DNA from: Pisolithus tinctorius
Taxonomy: Eukaryota > Basidiomycota > Agaricomycetes > Boletales > Pisolithaceae
DNA length: 64,000 nt
NCBI GenBank assembly: GCA_024663395.1
Contig: JANFAH010000018.1
Span: 186,001-250,000, forward strand
Direction: 5' to 3'
Notes under the pieces: generated by a model
Seen by the model: the letters and a program-made list of their open reading frames with translations, nothing else
What the model was told of the DNA's origin: nothing
Database searches by the model: none
Shown: positions 1-10,665 of the stretch, piece by piece
Layout of the letters: every line of letters starts with the position of its first letter
Numbering within the stretch: the stretch's first letter is position 1
Translations under genes and position numbers: made by a program

Positions 1-1434
1 TCCTGAGTATCACAAGTTTGCCAATATCTTCAGCAAAGACAAGGCTACTGAACTTCTGCCACACCACTCATTCAATCTCAAGATTGACCTTGAGGAAGGA
101 GCTTCTCTGCCAATTGGCACAATATACTCTCTGTCTCTGCCAGAGCTTGAAGCTCTCTGCCCCTTTATTGATAAGTATCTTGGCTATGGTTTCATCAAGC
201 AGTCCACCTCCACTCATGGTGCCCCTGTCCTCTTTGTAAAGAAGAAAGATGGTTCACTCTGGCTCTGCATAGACTATCAAGGACTCAATAAGATCATGAA
301 GAAAGATTGCTATCTGCTGCTGCTCATGTCCAACCTACTCAACTCCCCAAGCCACACCAAAGTCTACACAAAGATCAATCTCTGCCATGCCTATCATCTG
401 GTCCACATCACAGATGGAGATGAATGGAAAATGGCTTTCTGCACTTGTTATAGTTCTTATGAATGGTGGGTAATGCCCTTCAGTCTTCTTCAAGGCTTTC
501 TGCCATTGGCAGCATTACCTAGAAGGTTCTGCCTCACCCATTGACATGGTGATGGACCACAAAAACCTTGAGTATTTTTCCACTTCTAAGGTTCTCACCT
601 GTCAACAGGCCCACTGGTCAGAGTACCTTTCCCAATTTAGCCTTTCCATCCACTTCTGACCTGGCTGCCTAGGAGCCAAGCCTGACACACTTATGCAACA
701 TTGGGATGTCTACCCAAAAGGGGGGGATAGGGACTATGTGCAGATAAATCATCACAATCTCTGCCCTATGTTTACACAGGAGCAACTTGTGTTGTCCCTC
801 TGTACCACTACCCTCATGGCACCTGTGCTCTATGCCACCATGGTCTTCAATGTTGAGTGCTTGCACTCTGACATCATCTCCACCCTACATTCAGACTCAA
901 TCTCTGCCAGCCATCTCCCACTCCTACTAAGCCTCAGTGGTCCTTGGACTCCAATGGTCTTCTCTGCCTTGATGTACATATCTTTGTCCCTGACATTGAT
1001 GACCTCCACCTTTGAGTGCTTTGGTTCAAGCATGATCACCCTCTGGCAGGCCATTTTGGGCAAAACCACACCCTGGAACTCATCTGCAGAGACTACATGT
1101 GGCCCAACCTCCACTCTGATGTGAAAAAATATGTCAGGTCCTGCACTGCCTGTGGATGGAGCAAAACTCCATGTCACTGCCCCTATGGTCTACTGAAGCA
1201 ACTCCCCATCCCAGGAAGACCTTGGAACTCCATCTCCATGGACTTCATCAAACACCTCCCCAACTCCAATGGTTACCCTGCCATCCCTGTGGTAGTGGAC
1301 TGCCTCTCAAAGCAAGTGGTGTTCATCCCCACCCACAACTCTATCACCTCCACTGAACTCACTAAGCTCTTCCTTACCCATGTCTTTTCCAAGCATGGAG
1401 TACCTGCTAATGTCACCTCCAACAAAGGTCCAGA
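1..1434 (+). pseudogene. pol fragment of gypsy copy 1: RT N-terminus, RNase H end, integrase
   Basis: Reading from base 2 gives the start of a chromovirus reverse transcriptase (PEYHKFANIFSK, then VKKKDGS and YEWWVMPF). At about 486-510 the frame jumps from the RT motif MPFGL to the end of RNase H ([10 protein letters not shown], then [14 protein letters not shown]). Compared with element 2 this is an internal deletion of about 660 bp that removes the YLDD active-site box and most of RNase H. The integrase zinc finger (HDHPLAGHFG, SCTACG) and the first catalytic Asp (SMDFIKHLP) follow. The copy ends at VTSNKGP, just before the second catalytic block. Several frame changes and stops make it non-functional. 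Family membership is clear from close similarity to the pol genes of element 2 and G1. Confidence 0.9.
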
Positions 1435-2138
1435 CCCATGGTAGCCTCTGAAGCTCTCATGGGACATCCCAATGGCCTCCAGAGAGGGGAGTGGGACATC
1501 CCACAGTGGCCTCCAAAGCTATCATGGGACATTCCACTGGCCTTCAGAGAGGGGGGCTGAGATGCATCTAGTATGTATGATCTTAGTAAGGAGCACTGTT
1601 GCAGTAAAACAGGGGACTTACATACATAGGAACTCATGGGAGAGGTCTGAATCCATTAACATTCATTACAATAATTCAATTCTCACTGCCATAGGCATTG
1701 TATGAGTCTGGAAATGACACCACACACAAACACACTGATTGCCCAGTATTCTTCAAATCTGTGCATAATACATAAGTTGTATCACATGGTTTTGGAATGG
1801 CAGTGACTCTCACATATCCCCCCACTTTGACAGGTGTGCTCATCATCCTGGATGATCATGACAGCTATGTATGTTTTTCTGATCAGAAGTGGCATTTCAA
1901 TGTGAATATGAACTGCACTTTTTTGAGCAGAGGACCCCTGACACCTAAGGCAGTCATGGGACAGCCCAGAATATATTACCAAATGGCTGGTATTATGGGA
2001 CATCCCAGGTCCTGCAAACTGTAAATAGCCCTGGGACATGGCCAGATGTCCCTGGGATGACCTGGTCTGAGTGGCTTTTAGCTTGGATGATTTGGAGAAA
2101 AACTTCAGCCTAAATGCTTATGAAAATGGGTTACCTGA
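1435..2138. other. Unidentified about 700-bp segment replacing part of the integrase of copy 1
   Basis: Integrase coding stops at about 1434 and resumes at about 2139 (ALDMHLHFTLGYHP). Some 35-40 bp of the expected coding sequence is missing between them. The segment starts with three imperfect repeats of about 32-35 bp carrying TGGGACATCCCA (1457-1552). Similar motifs recur at about 1957, 1996 and 2032. I see no coding capacity, terminal repeat or target duplication. It may be an old LTR or MITE whose ends have decayed, or filler DNA at a deletion. Confidence 0.5.
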
Positions 2139-2955
2139 AGTGCCCTTGATATGCATCTTCACTTCACTTTGGGTTACCACCCAGAAGGTGATGGCCAGAC
2201 TGAGTGAATGAACCAGACCCTTGAGCAGTACCTCTGTGTCTACTGTAACTACCAACAAGACAACTGGACAGAGCTCTTACCTCTAGCAGAGTTGGCTTTT
2301 AACAACACACCAAGTGCAACTACCAGAGTTTCTCCTTTGCCAACAAGGGATACCATCCAAACCTGTCTGTGGTTCCTGACCAAGACTTCACCTCTCTGTG
2401 GGCTCACAACTATGTCATTGAGCTCTCTGCCCTCCATGACTTCCTCCACTCCAAAATGTCTGCTGCTCAGCAGGGCTACCAGGGTCCAGCAGATGCCAAA
2501 CACATACCTCCACCTGGGTTCAAGGTTGGAGAACAGGCCTACATCAAAGCCAAGTACTTCCACTCCACTCATCCCTCAGAAAAACTCTCCAAAAAGTACT
2601 TAGGTCTGTTCACCATCTTGGCCAGGCCAGGTATGCACTCCATCACCCTTAAACACCCTGACTCTATGTGCATGATACATCTGGTCTTCCATGTCTTGCA
2701 ACTGGAAGCTGCAGCAGCTGACCCCTTCCCAAACCAACAACAATCTCTGCCTCTGCCAGTTGATGTTGATGGTGACCTTGAGTATGAGGTATTGGAGATA
2801 CAAGACTCTAAGGTGGACTGCTGCCACTGCCACTGTCAACTCTTGTACCTAGTCTGCTGGGCTGGTTACAAGAACACCAACAAAGAAACCTCTTGGTTGC
2901 TTGCAACTGAGTTGGATCACACCTCCAACATCATCTCCACTTTCCATGAACACTA

Positions 2956-3172
2956 CAGTGAGGGATGAAAGTGTTGCAATGTTTGTGAGGTGTGACTTGT
3001 TGCTGATGTAGCTTGGGCTATTCTGCACAGATAATCATGATACCTATACCATTGGAAAGGGGTAACTCTAAGCTTTCCAGCACACTAAGGTTCAGTCAAA
3101 ACAAAGCAATACATGCAGAGGTACACCCTATTCTTTCCAAAAAGTGCATTGCAACACTTTTGTCCCTGACTG
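2956..3172. repeat. P1 left end module: terminal site plus inverted inner site
   Basis: The outer site CAGTGAGGGATGAAAGTGTT starts at 2956 and continues GCAATG. A near-identical site (CAGTCAGGGACAAAAGTGTT, then GCAATG) lies on the opposite strand, ending at 3172. They would be candidate transposase binding sites facing each other 217 bp apart. The same module is mirrored at 4310-4526. Confidence 0.8.
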
Positions 3173-3219
3173 GTGAAATAGTGAAAAGTGAGCTTCTGAT
3201 GGGATTGAGGGCATGAAGG

Positions 3220-3831
3220 ATGGGAAAAAATGATTACATAATAAACCACATGATCTTCCAGATGATTTGTCAGCATGTAAACAATGACAAACATTGGACT
3301 TGTACCATTAATCCTCCCTCTTTTACCACAACTCATGAAATCATCTCTCTAGCTCAGATGGTCATTTTCTCAAGGAATTCTTATCAAATACTGGTGGCCA
3401 CCACAGTGCCATCAGTATAACATGCTCTCAGAATCATCAGTCCCTTAAGAAACCTGCTGTCAGTCATTTCCTGGACTGTTTCCCCCCCATGCCTGATGTG
3501 TTCTGGGACTAATCAGTACTTGGAAGGCTGAAAATGTTATGGAGGTCAATCTGGCACTTCAAAACATGATGTACAAACCAGTCCCCTCTCAACCAATGCA
3601 TTTCTGGCACAGGAACACTGATATGGAAGTTGGGGTGAGACAAAACCTCCTTGTGCTCTGTGCACCATAAGAGGGTTCACTAGATCTTGCTCTGACCTGA
3701 ACTGTAGATGACTGGGGAAAGATTATTTGGTCATATGTGATCAAAGGCGATATTCAGGGCCAGATGGAAGCACAGGATTCTGCTCCATGGCAGTTCAGTA
3801 GCATATCCTTCTGATGACCCCCAGGGGTAAA
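3220..3831 (+). pseudogene. Tc1-like transposase 5' half, broken (inside P1)
   Basis: The plus strand carries a helix-turn-helix-like stretch (EIISLAQM then IFSRNSYQILVATTVPSV, about 3325-3418). In the central spacer there is a catalytic-region remnant with DDWGKIIWS and, after a frame slip, PDGS (about 3705-3765). Tc1 transposases have a D-W-K-x-V-I-W-S-D-E box and an S/P-D-G motif in this order. Here the catalytic Asp after WS is replaced (WSY) and stops interrupt the frame. The right arm (4062-4262, minus strand) repeats the N-terminal part as part of the palindrome. The third catalytic residue region is absent. It is non-functional as it stands. Confidence 0.6.
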
Positions 3832-4309
3832 GAGGATTTTGTCTTGCCCTAACTTCCATACCACTGTCCCTGTGCCGGAAATGCATTGGTTGAGAGGGGA
3901 CTGGTTTGTACATCATGTTTTGAAGTGCCAGATTGACCTCCATAACATTTTCAGCCTTCCAAGTACTGATTAGTCCCAGAACACATCAGGCATGGGGGGG
4001 AAACAGTCCAGGAAATGACTGACAGCAGGTTTCTTAAGGGACTGATGATTCTGAGAGCATGTTATACTGATGGCACTGTGGTGGCCACCAGTATTTGATA
4101 AGAATTCCTTGAGAAAATGACCATCTGAGCTAGAGAGATGATTTCATGAGTTGTGGTAAAAGAGGGAGGATTAATGGTACAAGTCCAATGTTTGTCATTG
4201 TTTACATGCTGACAAATCATCTGGAAGATCATGTGGTTTATTATGTAATCATTTTTTCCCATCCTTCATGCCCTCAATCCCATCAGAAGCTCACTTTTCA
4301 CTATTTCAC

Positions 4310-4526
4310 CAGTCAGGGACAAAAGTGTTGCAATGCACTTTTTGGAAAGAATAGGGTGTATCTCTGCATGTATTGCTTTGTTTTGACTGCACCTTAGTGT
4401 GCTGGAAAGCTTAGAGTTACCCCTTTCCAATGGTATAGGTATCATGATTATCTGTGCAGAATAGCCCAAGCTACATCAGCAACAAGTCACACCTCACAAA
4501 CATTGCAACACTGTTGTCCCTCACTG
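4310..4526. repeat. P1 right end module: inner site plus terminal site
   Basis: This is the mirror of 2956-3172. The inner site CAGTCAGGGACAAAAGTGTT starts at 4310 and the outer terminal site ends at 4526. It differs from the left module at only a few positions. Confidence 0.8.
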
Positions 4527-4768
4527 TATCTGCACAAACCTGGCCTGTACCAGCCTCCACCATAGTACTCTGCCCACATAACCATACTCCATGGGCCAAG
4601 TCTTCCCCTTCCCAAACTCCCTTAAGTACCTTAGAATTTTCTCTGCTTGTCCATCTCACTTCTCAGAGTTACAAAGTAAAAGTCACAAGTCTATTTTGTA
4701 GTAGTACAAAAATACAAACTGAGAGCAAAGACAAAAAAAAAAAGAAAACTACACTACTCCTCCATTGC

Positions 4769-5033
4769 CTATTCTTTGCCACCCTTCTGTCCTTCACCAC
4801 CTTCCTGCTCTCCTCTGACTTCCTCCTCTTCCTCATTATCCTCCTCCACACCTTCATCTGCCTCCTCATCCTTGTCCTCTGCAACCTCCAACTGTGGCCT
4901 CTTCCAACCTCCTCCTGCATGCTCAAACTTGGCCACCCTGGCCTCATGTGCATCCTCCCTCCTCATCTTTGGCCACTCTGCCCAGGCATGAAACAGTGCA
5001 AACTTGTTGGCTGTTTTCTCTGCTGCCTCTGCC
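4769..5033 (-). pseudogene. Antisense accessory gene of copy 1, C-terminal part
   Basis: The minus strand reads an alanine/glutamate coiled-coil start (MAEAAEKTANKF), then HAWAEWPKMRRED and a strongly acidic tail (EEADEGVEED and EEEEE), ending at 4769. It lies between the pol stop and the 3' LTR, on the strand opposite pol. G1 has its antisense zinc-cluster gene in the same place. The G1 gene, read past its stop, also ends in an EEAEWL plus acidic tail, so the two are probably related. The reading frame is cut at 5034 by the insertion of element 2 and resumes at 13683. The zinc-cluster part expected upstream is deleted. Confidence 0.6.
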
Positions 5034-5038
5034 ATCTG

Positions 5039-5850
5039 TGTCATGACCATGACACTGATGTAAGCCCCTAACACCTACTCTGCCCTCTTCTGACATGTTC
5101 CTGCACTTCTCTGCTCTCCTCCAACATGTTCCCATGCTCCTCCAACCCTCCCAACACATCTCCACACCTCTCTGAGGTCCCCTGTCCATGTTCTGACCAA
5201 CTCCACTCAACTCCACCCTAAGGTTGGTCATGTGGGCTGTCAGACTTGCAGCCCTGCATTCTAGATAGGGTTCCACCCTCGTGTCAGTTTTTTCTCCATT
5301 CTTCCACTCCTTCAGTATTTACCCTCTCTTCCTCATTGTAGTAGTTTCCTTGTCTCAGTTAAGGTCCCCATCGACCCTACCTTCTATCCCTTGTGTCAGA
5401 GGGACTGCTAACCCATTATACACTTATTGGTTTACATTCTGCACTGCACTTCCCTTGACCTAAATCATATATAAGGCCATGTAGTACTCCAATGTAATCA
5501 GTATGAATATCAAATAAAGTCCCCACCTTCGACTCCCTCTCAGTTCCCTCTGGAGTTTCATCTCCACTCCCTCTGAGTCTGCTCCACCTCTGAAATATGA
5601 GGGCTGAGCTTGTGCAAGGGGGCAGCTCACTAGCTGAACCCAATGCCCTCTCATCTGACCTCTGACCTCTGACCTCCAACTCTGACTCTGACCTCTGTCT
5701 CCAAAACTTTCCTCCATACCCCTCCACTCACTGTTCATCAAATATCTCGCCACCCAGTGGTTGGATTCACTTTGGACTTTGACCACTGTACTCCGCAGCC
5801 CAACCTGCTCCTACTCTGCCCTAAGAGGAAGTCAGGGGTGTTCTCTGACA
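5039..5850 (+). repeat. 5' LTR of element 2
   Basis: The LTR begins TGTCATGACC and ends CTCTGACA. It has a TATA box at 5468-5475 and AATAAA at 5513-5518, giving a plausible U3-R-U5 order. Relative to the 3' LTR it lacks 6 bp next to its end and has an extra direct repeat of a GACCTCT unit near 5655. Confidence 0.9.
5468..5475 (+). promoter_or_regulatory. TATA box in 5' LTR of element 2
   Basis: The sequence TATATAAG lies in mid LTR, about 40 bp upstream of an AATAAA signal. The 3' LTR has the same arrangement. Confidence 0.6.
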
Positions 5851-5881
5851 ATGGGATGCTACCAAGGCCCTTGCTACAGCC

Positions 5882-7208
5882 TTGGCAGACCCCCAATGTC
5901 TCCCTTCAGTTGTTGAGCCCTTCCAGAGCTTCTCCTCCAGGGGGTGCTCCAACTCCAACCCTGCTCCAGACAGTGCCTCATGTGCTGCACCCTCTATCTG
6001 TCAGGAGTCTGCCCTCTGCTCTCCGCCACCTCCTATTGTCATTCACCCTGGTGGAGATGGACCAGGTGACCCTGACAATGACCCTGATGATCCTGACTAC
6101 CATCCTGGTGATGGGCCTGATAACAAGGATGATCCCAACAACCTTGTGGATCCCCTTGATGACCTGGTCCTTGCTCTGACCTGGGCCATCCATGCCCTAG
6201 CCCACTCCAACCAGCACTCTGGAGACTCCATTCCACAAACCAAAGTCCACGAGCCAGATACCTTTGATGGGTCTGACCCTAAAAAACTCTGTGAGTTCTT
6301 GGTCCAATGCGAGCTCAATTTCCAGGACCACCCTTGGGCATTCTGCTCCAACCAAGCCAAGGTCACATATGCATAGTCCTACCTTAAGGGCATGGCATTG
6401 GCCTGGTTTGAACCAGATCTCCTCAATCTGGATGATTACCTTGATTGTCTGCTGTGGATGGATGACCACCATGAGTTCCTCCATGAGCTCACTACCAACT
6501 TTGGCCCTCATGATGCTGCTGCCAATGCTGTCCAGCATCTGGAAAAATCTTACCATGAAGGACTCTTCACATATTGCAAAGTACTTAGTGGAGTTCAACT
6601 GCTGGGCTTCTCAGGTAAAAGACTATGGCGAAGGTGCACTCTGCCACCACTTCTACTCAGGTCTCCCTGACCACATCAAGGATGAAGTGTCCCATGTTGG
6701 CAAGCCTGCCACTCTTCATGCACTCTGCGAGTTGCCTCAGACAGTAGATGCATGCTACTGGGAGCACAGGTCAGAAGTCTCCCACTCTGCCAAGCCTCCT
6801 CCTGCTGAAAGAACTCTGCTCTGCACCTCCAACTCCAAGCTGAAACCCTCCACATCATCCTCCACCCCTAAGTCCGACTCCAAAAAGGCTGAAGTGCCAA
6901 AGTCCAATATCAACCATCTCCTCAGAAAAGATGGCAAGCTCACAGCAGCTGAGCAGCTCCACTGCCTTACTGGTGGGCTGTGCCTCTTCTGTGGTGAACC
7001 TGGCCACTCCACCAAGGATTGCCCAAAGTCAACTTCCTGCACTGCCAAGGCTGCCACTCTGACCACTCCACCTGCAGAGAGGTCAGAGCCAAAAAATTGG
7101 CCTGCTCCTCCAGGGAGCCTGTATGTCCTGGAGGAAGTGTTCATCCCATCTGTGCAGAAGTCCACCTCAATGCATCTGCTCTTTCTGCCCCTAATTCTCT
7201 TCTTCTGA
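5882..7208 (+). pseudogene. gag of element 2
   Basis: This is a retroviral-type gag. Its N-terminus is Ser/Pro-rich, followed by an acidic Asp/Pro linker (DPDNDPDDPD). The capsid region has EPDTFDGSDPKKL, LKGMALAWFEPD and HHFYSGLPDHIKDEV. Near the end is one CCHC zinc knuckle, CLFCGEPGHSTKDC (about 6981-7022). There is a TAG stop at 6374-6376 in the capsid and a frame change near 6560. The homologous G1 gag has the same block order. The ancestral gag stop next to the frameshift site has changed (TAG to TGG), so the frame runs on to 7208. Confidence 0.88.
7091..7135 (+). promoter_or_regulatory. Probable -1 ribosomal frameshift site of element 2
   Basis: In the gag frame the heptamer is A-AAA-AAT (7091-7097). 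After 8-9 nt comes a perfect stem of 8-9 bp (7106-7114 with 7127-7135; core CCTCCAGG and CCTGGAGG) with a 12-nt loop. The pol frame is exactly -1 relative to gag. The site is at the same place as the one in G1, but the stem sequence is different. Confidence 0.7.
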
Positions 7209-10200
7209 CTATTTCTCTTCCTGATTTCTCTATAGATACTTTCCCTGCTTTGGTCAACTCAGGCCCTTCGCACTGTTTCATCGACCCCTCTTTAGTTAAA
7301 AAATATAAAATCCCAACAAAAAATGTCTCTCCACCTATTCCTCTCCAACTGTTTGATGGTACTAGTAATACTGCCATTTCCCAAGTAGTAGATTTCTCCA
7401 TCTGCTTTGCCTCTGGCAATGTCACATCTGTTTCCTGTTATGTAACTCCGTTGGATTCCGCCTGTTCTTTGGTCTTGGGACACAACTGGCTCACTGGCTA
7501 CAATCCATTGATTGACTGGGTATTGAGCAGTATCTTGTTCTGACCATCAATACAAAGAATGCTGACACCCTTGGCACCTCCATCACCTTCTGTTGCAACC
7601 TCCACTTCAGTACTGACACCCTCCACTCTGTCCGCTCCTCTAACATCAGCTCCACCACCTACTCCGATGGCTGGCTTGCCACACACTGCTCCACATATCT
7701 CTCTCATCAGAGCTGCAGCCTTTGTCCATGCATGTGCCCTTCCTGGCTCTGCACAGTTCTGCTTGCACCTCCACCCTGAAGATATGAAACTCAGAGCCTC
7801 TGCAATGCCCTCCGCACCTCCTGATCTCTCTGTGGTACCCTCTGACTACCATGAGTTCACTGATGTCTTTAGTAAAGCAAAAGCTACTGAACTCCCTCCA
7901 CACCGCAGCTTTGATTTAAATATAGATCTCAAAGAAGGGGCTTCTCTGCCTCTAGGCACTGTCTACTCCCTCTCTCTGCCCAAGCTAGAGGTGCTCTGCA
8001 CCTTCATAGATGAGTACCTCAGCTATGGTTTCATTAAACAGTCAACCTCTGCCCATGGTGCTCCTGTCCTCTTCATTAAAAAGAAAGATGGCTCACTCTG
8101 CCTCTGTGTGGATTACTGAGGACTCAATAAAATCACCAAGAAAGACTGCTACCTGCTTCCTCTCATCTCTGACTTGCTTGATTCTCCAAGCTGCACTAAA
8201 ATCTATAGTAAAATCAACCTCCACCATGCCTACCACTTAGTCTGAATCAGTGCTGGTGATGAATGGAAAACTGCCTTTCACACTCACTATGGTTCCTACG
8301 AATAGTTGGTTATGCCTTTTGGTCTTACTAATGCACCAGTGGCTTTCCAGCAGTTTGTTAACAGCATCTTCACTGACATGCTCGATGTCTGTGTTGTTGT
8401 TTACCTTGATGACATCCTCATCTACTCCCACAATGAGGAGTTGCACCACCAACATGTAAAAGAGGTCCTCTGCTGCCTCCACCAGCATAGCCTCTTTGCT
8501 AAGCTGGAAAAGTGCAAGTTCCACCAAGACTCTGTCAAGTACCTCAGCTATGTCCTCTCCCCATCTGGTCTGACCATGTCTGCTGATAAGGTCCAGTCCA
8601 TTCATGATTGGCCTGAACCATGCAAGGTTAAAGACATCCAATCCTTTCTTGGGTTCATGAACTTCTATCATCGGTTCATTAGTAACTACTCCAACATTGT
8701 TGTTCCACTCACCCACCTCACTCAGAAGGGCGCTCCTTGGAGCTTCTCTGAAGAGTGCCACTCTGCTTTCCTCCACCTTAAGACTGCCTTCACCTCCACT
8801 CCAATCCTTACTCATTGGGTGCCTGATGCCCCTGTCACAGTTGAGACTGATGCATTGGACTATGCCATTGCAGGTATCCTCTCAATTACCTGCTCTGATG
8901 GTGAACTCTGCCCAGTTGCCTTTTACTCCTGCACACTCACTGCTCTGGAGCTCAACTATGACACTCATGATAAGGAGTTGTTGGCAATCTTCAAGGCCTT
9001 CTGCCACTGGCGACATTACTTGGAATGCTCCACCACTCCAGCTGATATGGTGACTGACCATAGAAACTTGGAGTATTTCTCCACCTCTAAGGTCCTAACC
9101 CACTGTCAGGCTCGTTGGTTGGAGTACCTCTCCCAGTTCAATCTAGCCATCCATTTCCACCCTGGCTGCCTTGGAGCCAAGCCTGATGCACTTACCTGCC
9201 ACTGGGATGTTTACCCAAAAGAGGGGGATAAGGACTATGCACAGGTAAACCCTCATAACCTCTGCCCTGTGTTTACCCAGGAACAGTTCACTTTGTCCCT
9301 CCATACTACCCACCTCTTGGCCCCTGTGCTCCAAGCTGCCATGATCTTTGATGTTGAACAGCTCCATGCTGACATCATCTCTGCACTGTCCTCTGACCCC
9401 ATCTCCACTTCCCACCTCCTGACTCTGACAGACCTCCACTGGTCATTAGACCATGAGGGTCTCCTCTGCCTTGATGGCCGCATCTTTGTCCCAGACATTG
9501 ATGGCCTCTGCCTCCAAGTACTTCAGTTTAAGCATGACCATCCACTTGCAGGTCACTTTGGGCAGAGCTGCACCATAGAGCTTGTTTTCTGTGAGTACAT
9601 ATGGCCTAACCTCCATACTGATGTAAAGAACTATGTCAGGTCCTGCACCACTTGTGGTCACAGCAAGGTCCCACATCACTGCCCCTTCAGCCTACTGAAG
9701 CAGCTTCCTGTCCCTGAGAAGCCATGGAACTCCATCTCCATGGATTTCATTGAGCATCTCCCCAACTCTGCAGGCTACTCTGCCATCTTGGTTGTCATAG
9801 ACTGCCTCTCTAAACAGACTGTGTTCATTCCAACCCATGACTCCATCACCTCTGCTGACCTAGCAAAGCTCTTCCTTACCCATGTCTTTTCCAAGCACAG
9901 AGTACCCACTCATGTCACCTCCAACCGGGGTCCAGAGTTTGTATCACACTTCTTCCACTCCCTCGAAAAGGCCTTAGATATGTGCCTCCACTTTACATTG
10001 GGCTACCACCCAGAAGGCGATGGCCAAACAGAGTGCATGAATCAGACCCTCGAGCAGTACCTCCGCACCTACTGCAACTATCAGCAAGATGATTGGTTGG
10101 AGTTACTCCCACTAGTGGAGTCTGCTTGTAATAATGTGCTGAGTGCTACTACTGGAGTCTCTCCCTTTTTTGCTAATAAGGGGTACCACCCAAACTTGTC

Positions 10201-10665
10201 AGTTTACTCTGATCATGATCTCACCTCTCCAAAGGCCCATAACTATGCTGTGGAGCTTTCTGCCCTGCACGACTTCCTCTGCACTGAGATGGCTGCTGCT
10301 CAACTCTGCTATCAAGGTCCAGCTGATGCTAGACACATTCTGCCACCAGAGTTCAAACTCAGTGACCAGGCTTATGTCAAGGCCAAGTACTTCCATTCCA
10401 CCTGCCCTTCAGCTGAACTTGTGGAGAAGAACTTGGGCCCCTATGCTATCATAGCTAGGCCTGGTACACACTCTGTCACCCTCTGCTTACCTGATGTGAT
10501 GTGGGCCATCCACCCTGTCTTTCACATGTCACAGTTAGAGCCTGCCACTCCAAACCCCTTCCCTGATCAGCACCAACCTCTGCCTCCACCTGTTGAGGTG
10601 GATGGTGACTTTGAGTATGAGATTTCGGAGATCCTCGACTCAAAGGTGGATCACTGCCACCACTG
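7098..10665 (+). pseudogene. pol of element 2: protease, RT, RNase H, integrase
   Basis: The protease (from about 7210) has LVNSGPSHCFID where the family has DSG, so the catalytic Asp is lost. The RT begins at about 7840. Its front part is broken by stops at DY-stop-GLN (about 8117), V-stop-IS (about 8242) and E-stop-LV (about 8302). From 8306 one frame of 793 codons runs through VMPFGLTNAP, the YLDDILIYS active site, RNase H (VETDALDYAIAG), the integrase zinc finger (HDHPLAGHFG, SCTTCG) and the catalytic core (SMDFIEHLP). The second catalytic Asp is changed to Asn (VTSNRG). The chromodomain starts and is cut at 10665 by LTR A. The first stop fits CGA to TGA. Confidence 0.92.

Larger units (their letters stand above)
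2956..4526. mobile_element. P1: palindromic Tc1/mariner-like element, 1571 bp
   Basis: The two halves are near-perfect reverse complements around base 3741, with arms of about 695 bp and a unique spacer of about 180 bp (about 3651-3831). The ends are 5'-CAGTGAGGGA and its complement, flanked by TA on both sides (2954-2955 and 4527-4528), as expected for Tc1/mariner transposition. Removing the element and one TA restores the chromodomain frame of gypsy copy 1. Each arm also holds an inverted inner copy of the terminal site (3148-3172 and 4310-4334). The spacer reads as the DDE region of a Tc1-type transposase on the plus strand. The whole looks like a 5' half of the element plus an inverted duplicate of its first 700 bp. 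Confidence 0.85.
2139..4574 (+). pseudogene. pol C-terminus of gypsy copy 1 (integrase end and chromodomain), split by P1
   Basis: Coding resumes with the conserved HFTLGYHPEGDGQTE and NQTLEQYL block of the integrase, followed by the C-terminal domain (VHPVFH-like VFHVLQLE) and a chromodomain (EVLEIQDSKVD, LVCWAGYKNTNKETSW). The frame is cut at 2955 by the P1 insertion and continues at 4529. With one TA removed, the join reads HEHYLHKPGLYQPPP and then a stop at 4572-4574, matching the end of the element 2 pol. A stop in the QTE-NQT block and frame changes show it was dead. It dates P1 as younger than this copy. Confidence 0.9.

Noticed and set aside
669..1177. Minus-strand ORFs opposite the integrase of copy 1
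   Set aside because: They are shadows of the pol coding frame, with no domain and no counterpart kept in G1.
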